A stretch of DNA of 10,437 nucleotides from Thiosulfativibrio sp964387695 (GCA_964387695.1 CAYLXI010000057.1:1-10437); one strand, 5' to 3'. Positions 1 to 7,554 are shown, numbered from the stretch's first letter. The notes: generated by a model not told the origin, from the sequence alone. Numbers and translations: made by a program.

Positions 1-114
1 TTCAGCGCAAATAGCGACTCGTTTTTCTCAGTCTAATTCTAACCTTAGTTATTAAACTCTTCCTTAAGCGATTTCTTAGGGAAACACTTAAAAAGTCGGC
101 TAAAAGTTTTGTTT
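1..114. other. Window-edge intergenic DNA, possible 3' tail of a plus-strand gene
   Basis: No complete gene is visible here. Plus-strand frame 2 stays open from the window edge to a TAA at 53-55 and would give a 17-residue tail ending in Asn-Leu-Ser-Tyr, which could be the end of a convergent gene, but 17 codons prove little. The minus strand has no start codon followed by a PBP2-like N-terminus, although mrdA commonly follows rlmH. An imperfect dyad at 62-89 (TTAAG/CTTAA outer, TTTC/GAAA inner arms) could form a weak hairpin between the two convergent 3' ends. It lacks an adjacent T-run, so I do not call it a terminator. Confidence 0.25.
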
Positions 115-585
115 TTATTCACGATGATAAGGGTGGTTTTGTATTACTGAATAAGCTCGGTAGATTTGTTCGGCAACAATGACTCTTACCATTGGGTGGG
201 GTAGGGTGAGTTTGGACAAGCTCCATTTCCATTGAGCTTGATTAATTAAATCTGTTTTGAGCCCGTCTGGCCCACCAACGACTAATGCAATATCTTGTCC
301 AGAGCTTAGCCATTCTTCAAGTTTTTGTGAAAACTCTAAAGTGGTGGTTTGTTGACCTTGTTCATCTAATACAATGAGCTGTGATTTTTTAGGTACGGCA
401 GCAAGAATGCGTTTTGCTTCTTCTGTTTTATATTGTTTTGTCGATCCTGTTTTTCTTCTAGGAGTCATGGGAAGTTCTATTAACTTAAGAGAACAAGATT
501 TTGGTAAGCGTTTGCTATATTCTTGATAGCCTTCATTGACCCATTTAGGCATTTTTTGCCCCACCACAATAAAGTAGATAATCAT
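115..585 (-). CDS. rlmH: 23S rRNA (pseudouridine1915-N3)-methyltransferase RlmH
   Basis: This cytoplasmic SPOUT-family enzyme uses S-adenosylmethionine to methylate N3 of pseudouridine 1915 in helix 69 of 23S rRNA, acting on assembled 70S ribosomes. The 156 residues match the family length (155 in E. coli). The features seen are the glycine-rich SAM-binding loop Val-Val-Gly-Gly-Pro-Asp-Gly at residues 102-108, the knot segment Leu-Thr-Leu-Pro-His-Pro-Met-Val-Arg at 126-134, and the invariant C-terminus Asn-His-Pro-Tyr-His-Arg-Glu at 150-156. It starts at ATG, 13 bp after the rsfS stop, with no strong Shine-Dalgarno sequence, so it may depend on translation of rsfS. It is the last gene of nadD-rsfS-rlmH. 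The usual next gene, mrdA (PBP2), is not recognisable in the 114 bases that remain. Confidence 0.97.
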   Translation of the reverse strand: MIIYFIVVGQKMPKWVNEGYQEYSKRLPKSCSLKLIELPMTPRRKTGSTKQYKTEEAKRILAAVPKKSQLIVLDEQGQQTTTLEFSQKLEEWLSSGQDIALVVGGPDGLKTDLINQAQWKWSLSKLTLPHPMVRVIVAEQIYRAYSVIQNHPYHRE

Positions 586-598
586 TTTATTTTTGCAC

Positions 599-952
599 TT
601 AGTCTTCGGAATCGTTTCGTGTAGAAGAAGGGCGTATATCCCATAGTTTTTCTAAGGCGTAGTGAGCGCGAGCTGTCTCAGTCATGACATGAACAACAAT
701 ATCTTCTAGGTCAATTAATACCCAGTCAGGTTGCGGACCTGTTTCTATTCCAAGAGGAGGTTCTCCAGCATCTTTTAAATCTTGTGCTACACGGCTTCCA
801 ACTGAGCGAACATGAGTGGTTGATGTGCCAGTTGCAACCATCATGACATTTGTAAAAGTACTGATTTTTGAGATGTTTATTATTTTAATATCTCGTGCTT
901 TAGCATCTTCTAGTGAGCGGGTAATTAGGGTTTGTTTTTCTGTTAAGTTCAT
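599..952 (-). CDS. rsfS: Ribosome silencing factor RsfS
   Basis: RsfS (DUF143/Oligomerisation family, formerly YbeB) binds ribosomal protein L14 on the free 50S subunit and blocks joining with the 30S subunit, lowering translation in stationary phase or starvation. The 117-residue product contains the family's conserved blocks: Ala-Thr-Gly-Thr-Ser-Thr-Thr-His-Val-Arg at residues 40-49, the Trp77 to Met90 segment with the Asp-Leu-Glu-Asp-Ile-Val-Val-His core, and Tyr-Ala-Leu-Glu-Lys-Leu-Trp-Asp at 98-105. The acidic tail after residue 107 makes it slightly longer than the 105-residue E. coli protein. The ATG has a good Shine-Dalgarno sequence (AAAGG, five bases upstream). It lies between nadD and rlmH in the conserved order, 33 bp after nadD. 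Confidence 0.96.
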   Translation of the reverse strand: MNLTEKQTLITRSLEDAKARDIKIINISKISTFTNVMMVATGTSTTHVRSVGSRVAQDLKDAGEPPLGIETGPQPDWVLIDLEDIVVHVMTETARAHYALEKLWDIRPSSTRNDSED

Positions 953-985
953 GTTTGCCTTTTGCTTTTTAAAGAGTCGTGATTG

Positions 986-1645
986 TTAAACGGTTTCCCC
1001 GTTTGTTTGATAAAGCTGGTGTTGTTTAATATATTGCACCACGCTGTCAGGCATTAAAAAGTCAATACAATCACCTTGCTTTAAGTAATTTCTGAGTGCA
1101 GTCGCACTTAGATCAAGTTGGGTAATGGGAATATCAACAATTTGTCCCGTTTTTTTAGATAATTTAGGAACCCAATGGTGTTGAAATACTTGGCCAATTT
1201 TTCCTTCTTGAGGAATAGGTTCACTTGGTCGGTGGGTAATCGCCAAATTAGCGAGTTTTAAAATTTCTTCCCATTGATGCCAAGTAGTAAATTTGGCAAA
1301 GGCATCTGTTCCCATCATAAGAACAAGGCTTTTATTATTATAGCGTTTGGATAGTATTTTTAAGGTATTAATCATATAAGAAGATTTGTTTTGTTCGATT
1401 TCGGTTTTATCTAAAATAAATGAAGATTGAGACTGAATCGCTAGCTCTATCATTTTACAACGATGTTTAGCAGAAACGCTGGGTTGATTACGATGAACGG
1501 GTTGAGAGCAAGGAATAAATCGGACTTCTTCTAACCCTAAAGCTTTCTGAGCTTCTAAAGCTGGTCGTAAATGACCAAAATGAATAGGGTCAAAAGTTCC
1601 TCCATTAATGCCGATTAAGGCGTTGGTAAAAATATTAAATTGCAA
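986..1645 (-). CDS. nadD: Nicotinate-nucleotide adenylyltransferase NadD
   Basis: NadD transfers AMP from ATP to nicotinate mononucleotide to make deamido-NAD, the penultimate step of NAD synthesis in the cytoplasm. The 219 residues carry the nucleotidyltransferase signature Gly-Gly-Thr-Phe-Asp-Pro-Ile-His-Phe-Gly-His-Leu-Arg at 15-27 (His22 and His25 form the HxGH motif). They also carry Met-Met-Gly-Thr-Asp-Ala-Phe at 110-116 and the C-terminal phosphate-binding segment Leu-Asp-Leu-Ser-Ala-Thr-Ala-Leu-Arg at 177-185, a variant of the usual Ile-Ser-Ser-Thr-x-Ile-Arg. The start codon is TTG: no ATG or GTG lies in frame between the upstream TAA and the signature, and a weak GAG ribosome site sits about seven bases upstream. 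An extended -10 promoter lies 30-40 bp upstream. It probably leads the nadD-rsfS-rlmH transcript. Confidence 0.96.
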   Translation of the reverse strand: MQFNIFTNALIGINGGTFDPIHFGHLRPALEAQKALGLEEVRFIPCSQPVHRNQPSVSAKHRCKMIELAIQSQSSFILDKTEIEQNKSSYMINTLKILSKRYNNKSLVLMMGTDAFAKFTTWHQWEEILKLANLAITHRPSEPIPQEGKIGQVFQHHWVPKLSKKTGQIVDIPITQLDLSATALRNYLKQGDCIDFLMPDSVVQYIKQHQLYQTNGETV

Positions 1646-1677
1646 AAAATACTCAAATTATCATTATAATGACTGAT

Positions 1678-1687
1678 ATTATACCAA
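1678..1687 (-). promoter_or_regulatory. Extended -10 promoter for nadD-rsfS-rlmH
   Basis: On the minus strand the sequence reads TTGGTATAAT, a perfect extended -10 element (TGnTATAAT) with the -10 hexamer at 1678-1683. No good -35 hexamer lies 16-18 bp upstream, as is usual for extended -10 promoters. The predicted start near 1671 gives a leader of about 26 nt before the TTG start of nadD. The identical decamer in the same orientation occurs upstream of leuS. Functional use is inferred. Confidence 0.6.
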
Positions 1688-1731
1688 TCATATTGAGGTT
1701 TTTTTAAAAAATACAGGTTGTAATTTTTTAC

Positions 1732-1760
1732 TTGAGATGATTATGGAGGAATTTTATAAT
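1732..1760 (+). promoter_or_regulatory. Sigma70-type promoter of the DUF2892 gene
   Basis: The sequence has TTGAGA at 1732-1737 (five of six matches to the -35 consensus), a 17-bp spacer, and TATAAT at 1755-1760 (perfect -10). The predicted start near 1767 leaves an untranslated leader of about 82 nt. This is among the best-matching promoters in the window. It is divergent from the nadD promoter, with the two -10 elements about 72 bp apart. Confidence 0.75.
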
Positions 1761-1798
1761 CAGTAAAAAATAACAGGAAGTTATCAAGTGCTTTCTTA
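1751..1798 (+). repeat. Dispersed intergenic repeat, copy 1
   Basis: This segment aligns to the reverse complement of 9861-9907. It shares ATTTTATA, then GTAAAAAATAA (11/11), a variable 12-base stretch, and AAGTGCTTTCTTA (13/13), with the last three blocks in identical spacing and one single-base gap before them. About 36 of 48 positions match. Both copies are intergenic and in opposite orientation. This copy covers the -10 element and start of the DUF2892 leader. Low complexity of the AT-rich blocks tempers the call. Confidence 0.45.
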
Positions 1799-1834
1799 GG
1801 TGATTTTTTAGGCACTTTATTAAGTGTTTTATTA
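1784..1834 (+). promoter_or_regulatory. Leader with two mutually exclusive hairpins before the DUF2892 gene
   Basis: Two stems compete for GCACTT at 1812-1817. Stem 1 pairs AAGTGCTT (1786-1793) with AGGCACTT (1810-1817), giving eight pairs with one T-G wobble. Stem 2 pairs GCACTT with AAGTGT (1822-1827) across a TATT loop and runs directly into TTTTATTAT, which makes it resemble a weak intrinsic terminator upstream of the start codon at 1849. The geometry resembles an attenuator or antiterminator pair. Stem 2 is short and AU-rich, so real regulation is speculative. Confidence 0.35.
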
Positions 1835-1848
1835 TATTGGAGAGTGAA

Positions 1849-2055
1849 ATGAGTACAAATGTTGGTGGAATAGATAGGGTTTTTAGAATTATTGTCGGGT
1901 TGGCTATTGTTTTTTGGGGTTTGCTTTACGGTAATTTCTGGGGGTTAATAGGGCTTGTTCCATTGTTAACAGGTATTATGCAAAAATGTCCTGTTTATAT
2001 CTTAACAGGATTCAATACTTGTGATGTTAAGGAAGAACTTAACAAGCAAGGTTGA
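1849..2055 (+). CDS. YgaP-type DUF2892 small membrane protein
   Basis: This 68-residue inner-membrane protein belongs to the DUF2892 family, the transmembrane portion of YgaP-like proteins. Its biochemical role as a stand-alone protein is not established; YgaP itself joins this domain to a rhodanese (sulfurtransferase). The family start Asn-Val-Gly-x-x-Asp-Arg is at residues 4-10, followed by helices at about 12-28 and 31-46. Pro38, Cys47-Pro48 and Asn56-Thr57-Cys58 fit the family pattern. I place the start at ATG 1849 because TTGGAGAG at 1837-1844 is its ribosome-binding site; the in-frame TTG at 1837 lies inside that site. The gene has its own promoter, is divergent from nadD, and ends 13 bp from the convergent proA stop. 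It interrupts an otherwise minus-strand housekeeping block, suggesting insertion of a small cassette. Confidence 0.85.
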   Translation: MSTNVGGIDRVFRIIVGLAIVFWGLLYGNFWGLIGLVPLLTGIMQKCPVYILTGFNTCDVKEELNKQG

Positions 2056-2068
2056 AGATTAGCCATCC

Positions 2069-3322
2069 TTACTGACGAATAGACCCTTCACCTAAAACAA
2101 TATATTTTTGTGAAGTGAGCCCCTCTAGCCCAACAGGGCCTCTCGCATGAAATTTATCTGTACTAATGCCTATTTCTGCACCTAAGCCATATTCAAAGCC
2201 ATCAGCAAAGCGGGTAGAGGCGTTTACCATGACCGAGCTGGAGTCAACTTGAGCTAAAAATTGTCTGGAAATGGTTAAGTTTTCAGTAACAATAGACTCT
2301 GTATGACCAGAACTATATTGTGCAATGTGTGCCATGGCATCTTGAACATCTTTAACCACTTTTATTGAAAGAATAGCATCCAGATACTCTGTTTCCCAGT
2401 CTTTTTTTGTGGCGATATTCATGTTTTCAATCGCACGCGTTTGTTCACAACCTCGTAATTCTACCCCTTTTTCTTGGTACATTTTTACCAGGTCTGGTAA
2501 AATTTCTTTTGCACGCGACTCTGCAATTAATAAAGTTTCCATGGCATTGCAAACCCCATAACGATGAGTTTTAGAGTTAAAAGCAACCTTAATCGCCTTT
2601 TCGGAATCGGCATGGTCATCAATATAAACATGGCAAATACCATCTAAATGTTTAATAACGGGTACTCTTGCCTCTTGGCTAATTCTTTCTACCAAACCTT
2701 TGCCACCTCTGGGAATAATTACATCAACATATTTTGGCATGGTAATCATTTTTCCGACCGCAGCTCGGTCAGTGGTTTCAACGACCTGAACACTGTTTGT
2801 GGGTAGATTTGCTTTTTTTAATCCTACTTGAATATACTTTGCCAGGGCTTGGTTAGAATAAAATGCCTCAGAACCGCCGCGTAAAATGACGGCATTGCCT
2901 GATTTTAAGCATAAAGCGGCTGCATCAACAGTAACATTGGGTCGAGATTCGTAAATCATACCAACCACTCCTAGAGGAACTCGCATTTTTCCTAGTTGAA
3001 TGCCTGAAGGTAGATGTTTCATATCTGTTATTTCACCGATAGGGTCATTTAAAGCGGCTACTTGTCTTAATCCCTCTGCAATAGCTTTAATGCCATTGTT
3101 GTTTAGAGTTAGGCGCTCAAGCATGGCTGAATCTAAACCTTTTTGCTTGCCATTTTCTAAGTCTTTAGCATTTTCCGCTTTGAGTGTATCGGCTTGATTC
3201 TCAATTTCTTCTGCCATGGCAAGGAGAGCTTGGTTTTTTTGAGAGGTTTTAGCCGTTACCAATATACGACTGGCTTTGCGGGCATTTTTTCCTAAGGTTT
3301 TTATGTGTTTTGCAATATTCAT
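2069..3322 (-). CDS. proA: Glutamate-5-semialdehyde dehydrogenase (gamma-glutamyl phosphate reductase) ProA
   Basis: ProA catalyses the second step of proline synthesis, the NADPH-dependent reduction of gamma-glutamyl phosphate to glutamate-5-semialdehyde. The 417 residues equal the E. coli length. The sequence shows the conserved segment Gly-Met-Ile-Tyr-Glu-Ser-Arg-Pro-Asn-Val-Thr at 121-131, Ile-Leu-Arg-Gly-Gly-Ser-Glu-Ala at 146-153, and the catalytic Cys258 in Tyr-Gly-Val-Cys-Asn-Ala-Met-Glu-Thr-Leu-Leu. A Shine-Dalgarno sequence (AAGGAT, 3329-3334 on the minus strand) precedes the ATG. It begins 14 bp after holA, so it is probably the end of the leuS-lptE-holA-proA transcript. Its usual partner proB is not here. 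In Pseudomonas proA directly precedes nadD; here a divergent gene separates them. Confidence 0.97.
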   Translation of the reverse strand: MNIAKHIKTLGKNARKASRILVTAKTSQKNQALLAMAEEIENQADTLKAENAKDLENGKQKGLDSAMLERLTLNNNGIKAIAEGLRQVAALNDPIGEITDMKHLPSGIQLGKMRVPLGVVGMIYESRPNVTVDAAALCLKSGNAVILRGGSEAFYSNQALAKYIQVGLKKANLPTNSVQVVETTDRAAVGKMITMPKYVDVIIPRGGKGLVERISQEARVPVIKHLDGICHVYIDDHADSEKAIKVAFNSKTHRYGVCNAMETLLIAESRAKEILPDLVKMYQEKGVELRGCEQTRAIENMNIATKKDWETEYLDAILSIKVVKDVQDAMAHIAQYSSGHTESIVTENLTISRQFLAQVDSSSVMVNASTRFADGFEYGLGAEIGISTDKFHARGPVGLEGLTSQKYIVLGEGSIRQ

Positions 3323-3336
3323 TTTATAATCCTTAT

Positions 3337-4353
3337 TTATGAGGCTATTTTAACGACTAATTGAGTAAGAGATAACCATTCATTACCTTTTTTAATGCCT
3401 TTAATTTCAAAATCTACTTGAGTGCAAAGGGCTAAACAGGCTTGCCAACTTGCTAAGTTTTGTCTTTTTAAGGCTTGATTATATTCAGTTTGTTTAGAGT
3501 TCCAAATTCGTAGAGATTTGTAGACCAGTCCTAATGATTGGCTGGTTTGTTTTTCAATTAATTGAATTAAAATACGCACTTCTTTTGCAAGTAGCCAAAG
3601 TATAATGGGAGCTTCCAAGCCTTCTTGACGAAGCCTATTGAGTATTTGTAGTGCATAGGTTGTTTGACCCGTTAAAGATGCAGAGCTTAATGCAAATAAT
3701 TGATAGTGAGCCTGGTCTGCGATATTGTCGATAATGTCTTGTGCTAAAACCTGTGAGTTTTGGGGGAATATTAAGCTTAATTTTTCTATTTCTTGATCGG
3801 CAGCCAGCAAATTGCCTTCAACTCTTTCTGCTAGCAAGCTAGCCGCTTCATTGTCTAAGTTTAAACCTTTATTTTGTGCTTGTGTTTGACACCAGCTAGG
3901 AAGTTGTTTTAATGTAACTTGACGAGACTGAACTACGATACCATTGGATTCAATTGCTTGAAACCATTTGCTCTTGGTTGTTTTAGCTTCAAGTTTTTCA
4001 CAAGTGATTAATAAACAAATTTCGGGCGGTAAGGAGATTGATAAATTAGCCCAGCGTTGAATAAAATCACCCCCATTTTTACCAGGTGTGCCTTTAGGGA
4101 TATTAAGTTCTATTAACCTCTTATCTGAAAATAACGAGCCAGCTTGGGTTTCCATCTCTAGGTTTTGCCAGTTGAAGCTGGCATCAACTAAATGTTTGTT
4201 TTCTTGTAGGTAATTTTGTTGCTTTAGGTAGCTACGAAATTCATCTAAACTTTGACGAATATGTAAAGGTTCTTCGCCATAAATCAATATGATTGACGGA
4301 ATTTGTAATTGCTCAGAAGAGAGCTGTTTTAAAAATCCTTGAGTTTGAATCAT
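3337..4353 (-). CDS. holA: DNA polymerase III delta subunit HolA
   Basis: Delta is the clamp-loader subunit that binds the beta sliding clamp and opens the ring so it can be placed on primed DNA. The protein has 338 residues (343 in E. coli). Similarity to the family is visible in the N-terminal Ile-Tyr-Gly-Glu-Glu-Pro-Leu segment at 24-30, Ser-Leu-Phe-Ser-Asp-Lys-Arg at 73-79, the Pro-Ser-Trp-Cys region at 152-155, and Glu-Gly-Asn-Leu-Leu-Ala-Ala-Asp-Gln-Glu-Ile-Glu-Lys-Leu-Ser-Leu at 179-194. The last is the most conserved stretch in bacterial delta. The helical C-terminal third is poorly conserved, as is normal. The start overlaps the lptE stop as ATGA (4 bp), indicating translational coupling in the leuS-lptE-holA operon. 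Confidence 0.94.
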   Translation of the reverse strand: MIQTQGFLKQLSSEQLQIPSIILIYGEEPLHIRQSLDEFRSYLKQQNYLQENKHLVDASFNWQNLEMETQAGSLFSDKRLIELNIPKGTPGKNGGDFIQRWANLSISLPPEICLLITCEKLEAKTTKSKWFQAIESNGIVVQSRQVTLKQLPSWCQTQAQNKGLNLDNEAASLLAERVEGNLLAADQEIEKLSLIFPQNSQVLAQDIIDNIADQAHYQLFALSSASLTGQTTYALQILNRLRQEGLEAPIILWLLAKEVRILIQLIEKQTSQSLGLVYKSLRIWNSKQTEYNQALKRQNLASWQACLALCTQVDFEIKGIKKGNEWLSLTQLVVKIAS

Positions 4354-4889
4354 GGCGAAATGGACTGTTTTTTTAGTATGGCACGGTTAATTCGGTCTAT
4401 CACTTTTAGGGCAAGTTCTTTAGCCATCTGATTTTGAATCGTCAGAAGTTCTCTGTCTGATGCTAGGACAGCAGTCGAATCAACTTGACGATTTCTTAGG
4501 GTTTTTGTCGTCGTTTCAACAATAATTTTTTCGGAGGAAGCTTCTTTCGCTAAAAAACTTTGCGATATTTTAATTAATTCAGTCGTCGCATCTCCTTGCC
4601 GAGACAAACCCGTGTGTGAAGTTTGGTAGTTAGTCGGTTGAAAATGTAACACTATATCAGCCTGTTCAAGTGAATCAACTACCTCAATGCCATAACTTTT
4701 TAAGGATTGAATAAAAGCCTGTAGAAAATCTTCTCTAACGCCTTCGCTTTCAAGAATCTTAATAGATTGAAACCCCATTTTAGAGAGTTCTCCAGAGCCT
4801 TTTAGCTGAAATCCGCAACCTGAAATAAAAAGAAAGGTTGTGAGTAGGATTAACAATCTTATCTTTGAAAAATCTTGAAAAAACGGCAT
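4350..4889 (-). CDS. lptE: LPS-assembly lipoprotein LptE
   Basis: LptE plugs the LptD beta-barrel in the outer membrane and helps deliver lipopolysaccharide to the cell surface. The 179-residue precursor has a lipoprotein signal peptide: basic residues Lys9 and Arg11, a hydrophobic core at about 12-22, and the lipobox Ile-Ser-Gly-Cys at 22-25, with predicted cleavage before Cys25. The Cys-Gly-Phe-x-Leu start of the mature protein is typical of LptE. Residues Ser24-relative +2 onward contain no obvious inner-membrane retention signal (Gly26 follows Cys25). The ATG lies 4 bp after the leuS stop, with its Shine-Dalgarno sequence AAAGGA inside the last leuS codons, and the stop overlaps holA. Gene order leuS-lptE-holA supports the assignment, which sequence alone would leave less certain. 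Confidence 0.93.
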   Translation of the reverse strand: MPFFQDFSKIRLLILLTTFLFISGCGFQLKGSGELSKMGFQSIKILESEGVREDFLQAFIQSLKSYGIEVVDSLEQADIVLHFQPTNYQTSHTGLSRQGDATTELIKISQSFLAKEASSEKIIVETTTKTLRNRQVDSTAVLASDRELLTIQNQMAKELALKVIDRINRAILKKQSISP

Positions 4890-4893
4890 TAAA

Positions 4894-7524
4894 CTATCCT
4901 TTAACGACTATATTAACCAAACGGCCAGGAACATATATTTCTTTAATAATGTCTTTTCCAACAATAAACTTAGATGCTTGTTCATCTGCTTTGGCAGTGG
5001 ATAAAATAATGTTTTTATCCGTATCAGCAGGGACGGCTATTTTACCGCGTAATTTACCATTGACCTGAATCATGATTTCAATTTCATCTTTTATCAAAGC
5101 AGACTCATCTAGGCTTGGCCAATTTACATCTAATACTAAGGTATTATGACCTAATATCTGCCACATTTCTTGAGAAATATGTGGCGTCATCGGAGACAGC
5201 ATTAATACCATGGTCTCAATGGCTTCTTGCATAACGGCTCGACCATTTGGAGAGTTATCTTTAAAGCGAGACATATCATTCATAAGCTCCATAACGGCGG
5301 CAATGGCAGTGTTGAATGTTAAACGACGTCCCATGTCGTCAGTTACTTTTTGCAAGGTAGTATGCAGTTTTAGGCGTAAAGTTTTTTGGTTTTTATCTAA
5401 GCCGTCGTTAGAAATGGTTGCCACAGCAGCAGGTTGTTCTAAGTGAATTTGTAATAAACGCCACGCACGGTTTAAGAAGCGGTAAGAGCCTTCAACCGCC
5501 GAATCAGACCACTCTAAAGTTTGTTCAGGGGGTGAAGCAAACATAGTGTAGAGTCTTAGAGTGTCAGCACCATATTGGTCAATTAAAGTTTGGGGGTCTA
5601 TGCCGTTATTTTTTGATTTAGACATTTTAATAATGCCACCATATTGCACCTCACTGCCATCGCATTTTAAAGTGCCTTTTATAACAGCACCTTTTTCATC
5701 AAGAACTGGCTCAACATCTAGCGGAGAATACCAAGTTTGTTTACCATTTTTATCTTTTTTAAACCAACTGCTGGCAAGCACCATGCCTTGAGTTAAAAGA
5801 TTTTTAAATGGTTCATCAGTGGTAATTAAACCTTCATCGCGCATTAGTTTAGTGAAAAATCTAGCATAAAGCAGATGTAAAATGGCATGTTCAATGCCGC
5901 CAATATATTGGTCAACAGGCAACCAATGATTAGCCCGATTGTCTAGCATGGCATGAGCGTTATCTTTTGATGTATAACGGGCATGATACCAAGAAGATTC
6001 AAAAAATGTGTCGAAGGTGTCGGTTTCTCGCCTAGCAGGGCCGTCGCATTGCGGACAACTACATTTTTTAAAAGAATCTAATTTAGCTAGGGGAGAACCC
6101 GCACCATCTGGCACAACATCTTGTGGCAAACGCACGGGCAAATCTTTTTCTGGCACGGGTAAAGCACCGCAAGCAGGGCAGTAAATAACTGGAATAGGGC
6201 ACCCCCAATAACGCTGACGCGACACCCCCCAATCTCGTAGACGATAGTTGGTTTGTTTTTTTCCTAATCCTAATTCACCCAGCACACTTGCCATGGCATG
6301 CAGAGCTTGTTTTGACTTTAAGCCATTAAATTGTCCAGAATTAACTAAAATTCCTTTTTCAATCAAAGCGGCTTTAGATATGTCTGGGGTTTTTCCAGCT
6401 TTATAAGAGATAACCGCCTTAATACTAAGGTTGTATTTTCTAGCAAATTCATAATCTCGTTGATCGTGAGCAGGAACAGACATCACAGCCCCTGTTCCAT
6501 AACCAATTAATACAAAGTTAGCTGCCCATACAGGTATTGTTTTACCAGTAATAGGATGCACAACACGAATGCCCGTATCAACGCCTTTTTTGTCCATAGT
6601 TTCCATGTCGGCTTCAGCGGTAGAAATGTGCGAACATTCTTCAATAAAATTAGCTAAACTAGGATTGCTAATAGAAGCTTTATGTGACCAAGGATGGTCT
6701 ACGGCTACCGCAACATAGGTTACCCCCATTAAAGTATCTGGACGAGTGGTATAAACTTTTAAGTTTTCGGTGGAAATATCTAAACCAGATTTAACAGGAA
6801 ATTGAATTTCTAGCCCTGTTGATTTACCAATCCAGTTTTTTTGCATGGTTTTAACCTGCTCTGGCCAGCCATCTAATTGGTCTAAATCTTGCAAAAGTTC
6901 CTCGGCATAATCGGTGATTTTTAAAAACCATTGAGCTATCTCTTTGCGTTCAACTGCCACGCCAGAACGCCAGCCTTTACCATCAATAACCTGTTCATTT
7001 GCCAAAACAGTGTGATCAACAGGGTCCCAGTTAACCACAGATAATTTACGATAAACCATGCCTTTTTCCATAAGACGAGTAAATAGCCATTGCTCCCAAC
7101 GATAATACTCTGGATGACAAGTAGCCACTTCGCGACTCCAATCATATCCTAATCCCAAAGATTTTAATTGATTGCGCATATAATCAATGTTTTCATAAGT
7201 CCATTTAGCAGGAGCAACCTGATGTTGCATAGCAGCATTTTCTGCTGGCAAACCAAATGCGTCCCAGCCCATTGGATGTAAAACATTTTTACCCTGCATC
7301 CGTTGAAAACGGGCAATAACATCGCCAATAGTATAGTTACGAACATGTCCCATATGTAGTTTGCCACTTGGGTAGGGAAACATAGATAAGCAGTAAAACT
7401 TTTCTTTAGAGCTGTCTTCTCGGGCAACAAAAACTTTATTGTCATCCCAGTTTTTTTGAACTTTATCTTCTATGGATTTAGGATTATATTCGGCATGGGA
7501 ATTATTTTGTGTTTTGGTCGTCAT
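4894..7524 (-). CDS. leuS: Leucyl-tRNA synthetase LeuS
   Basis: LeuS attaches leucine to tRNA-Leu and edits mischarged products. The 876-residue protein is complete (860 in E. coli). In order, it shows the class I HIGH motif as His-Met-Gly-His at 57-60, and the CP1 editing domain with Thr-Thr-Arg-Pro-Asp-Thr at 259-264 and Gly-Thr-Gly-Ala-Val-Met-Ser-Val-Pro-Ala-His-Asp at 343-354. A zinc-ribbon insertion has Cys449, Cys452, Cys490 and Cys493. The Lys-Met-Ser-Lys-Ser loop is at 633-637, followed by the tRNA-binding anticodon and C-terminal domains. All key residues are present. It is the first gene of the minus-strand operon. The ribosome site before the ATG is weak (AGAG). Two candidate promoters lie in the 113-bp gap shared with the divergent ybeL-like gene. 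Confidence 0.98.
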   Translation of the reverse strand: MTTKTQNNSHAEYNPKSIEDKVQKNWDDNKVFVAREDSSKEKFYCLSMFPYPSGKLHMGHVRNYTIGDVIARFQRMQGKNVLHPMGWDAFGLPAENAAMQHQVAPAKWTYENIDYMRNQLKSLGLGYDWSREVATCHPEYYRWEQWLFTRLMEKGMVYRKLSVVNWDPVDHTVLANEQVIDGKGWRSGVAVERKEIAQWFLKITDYAEELLQDLDQLDGWPEQVKTMQKNWIGKSTGLEIQFPVKSGLDISTENLKVYTTRPDTLMGVTYVAVAVDHPWSHKASISNPSLANFIEECSHISTAEADMETMDKKGVDTGIRVVHPITGKTIPVWAANFVLIGYGTGAVMSVPAHDQRDYEFARKYNLSIKAVISYKAGKTPDISKAALIEKGILVNSGQFNGLKSKQALHAMASVLGELGLGKKQTNYRLRDWGVSRQRYWGCPIPVIYCPACGALPVPEKDLPVRLPQDVVPDGAGSPLAKLDSFKKCSCPQCDGPARRETDTFDTFFESSWYHARYTSKDNAHAMLDNRANHWLPVDQYIGGIEHAILHLLYARFFTKLMRDEGLITTDEPFKNLLTQGMVLASSWFKKDKNGKQTWYSPLDVEPVLDEKGAVIKGTLKCDGSEVQYGGIIKMSKSKNNGIDPQTLIDQYGADTLRLYTMFASPPEQTLEWSDSAVEGSYRFLNRAWRLLQIHLEQPAAVATISNDGLDKNQKTLRLKLHTTLQKVTDDMGRRLTFNTAIAAVMELMNDMSRFKDNSPNGRAVMQEAIETMVLMLSPMTPHISQEMWQILGHNTLVLDVNWPSLDESALIKDEIEIMIQVNGKLRGKIAVPADTDKNIILSTAKADEQASKFIVGKDIIKEIYVPGRLVNIVVKG

Positions 7525-7554
7525 GAACTCTATTCTTTATGATAATATGAAACC

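Noticed and set aside
62..89. Bidirectional intrinsic terminator after rlmH
   Set aside because: The stem is interrupted by mismatch and bulge, AT-rich, and not followed by a T-run on either strand.
1837..1848. Upstream TTG start adding four residues to the DUF2892 protein
   Set aside because: The TTG lies inside the GGAG ribosome-binding sequence that serves the ATG at 1849, and family members start close to the Asn-Val-Gly motif.
6936..7445. Two minus-strand open frames within leuS (6936-7145 and 7164-7445)
   Set aside because: They lie in another frame of a fully conserved leuS and show no recognisable domain or ribosome site.
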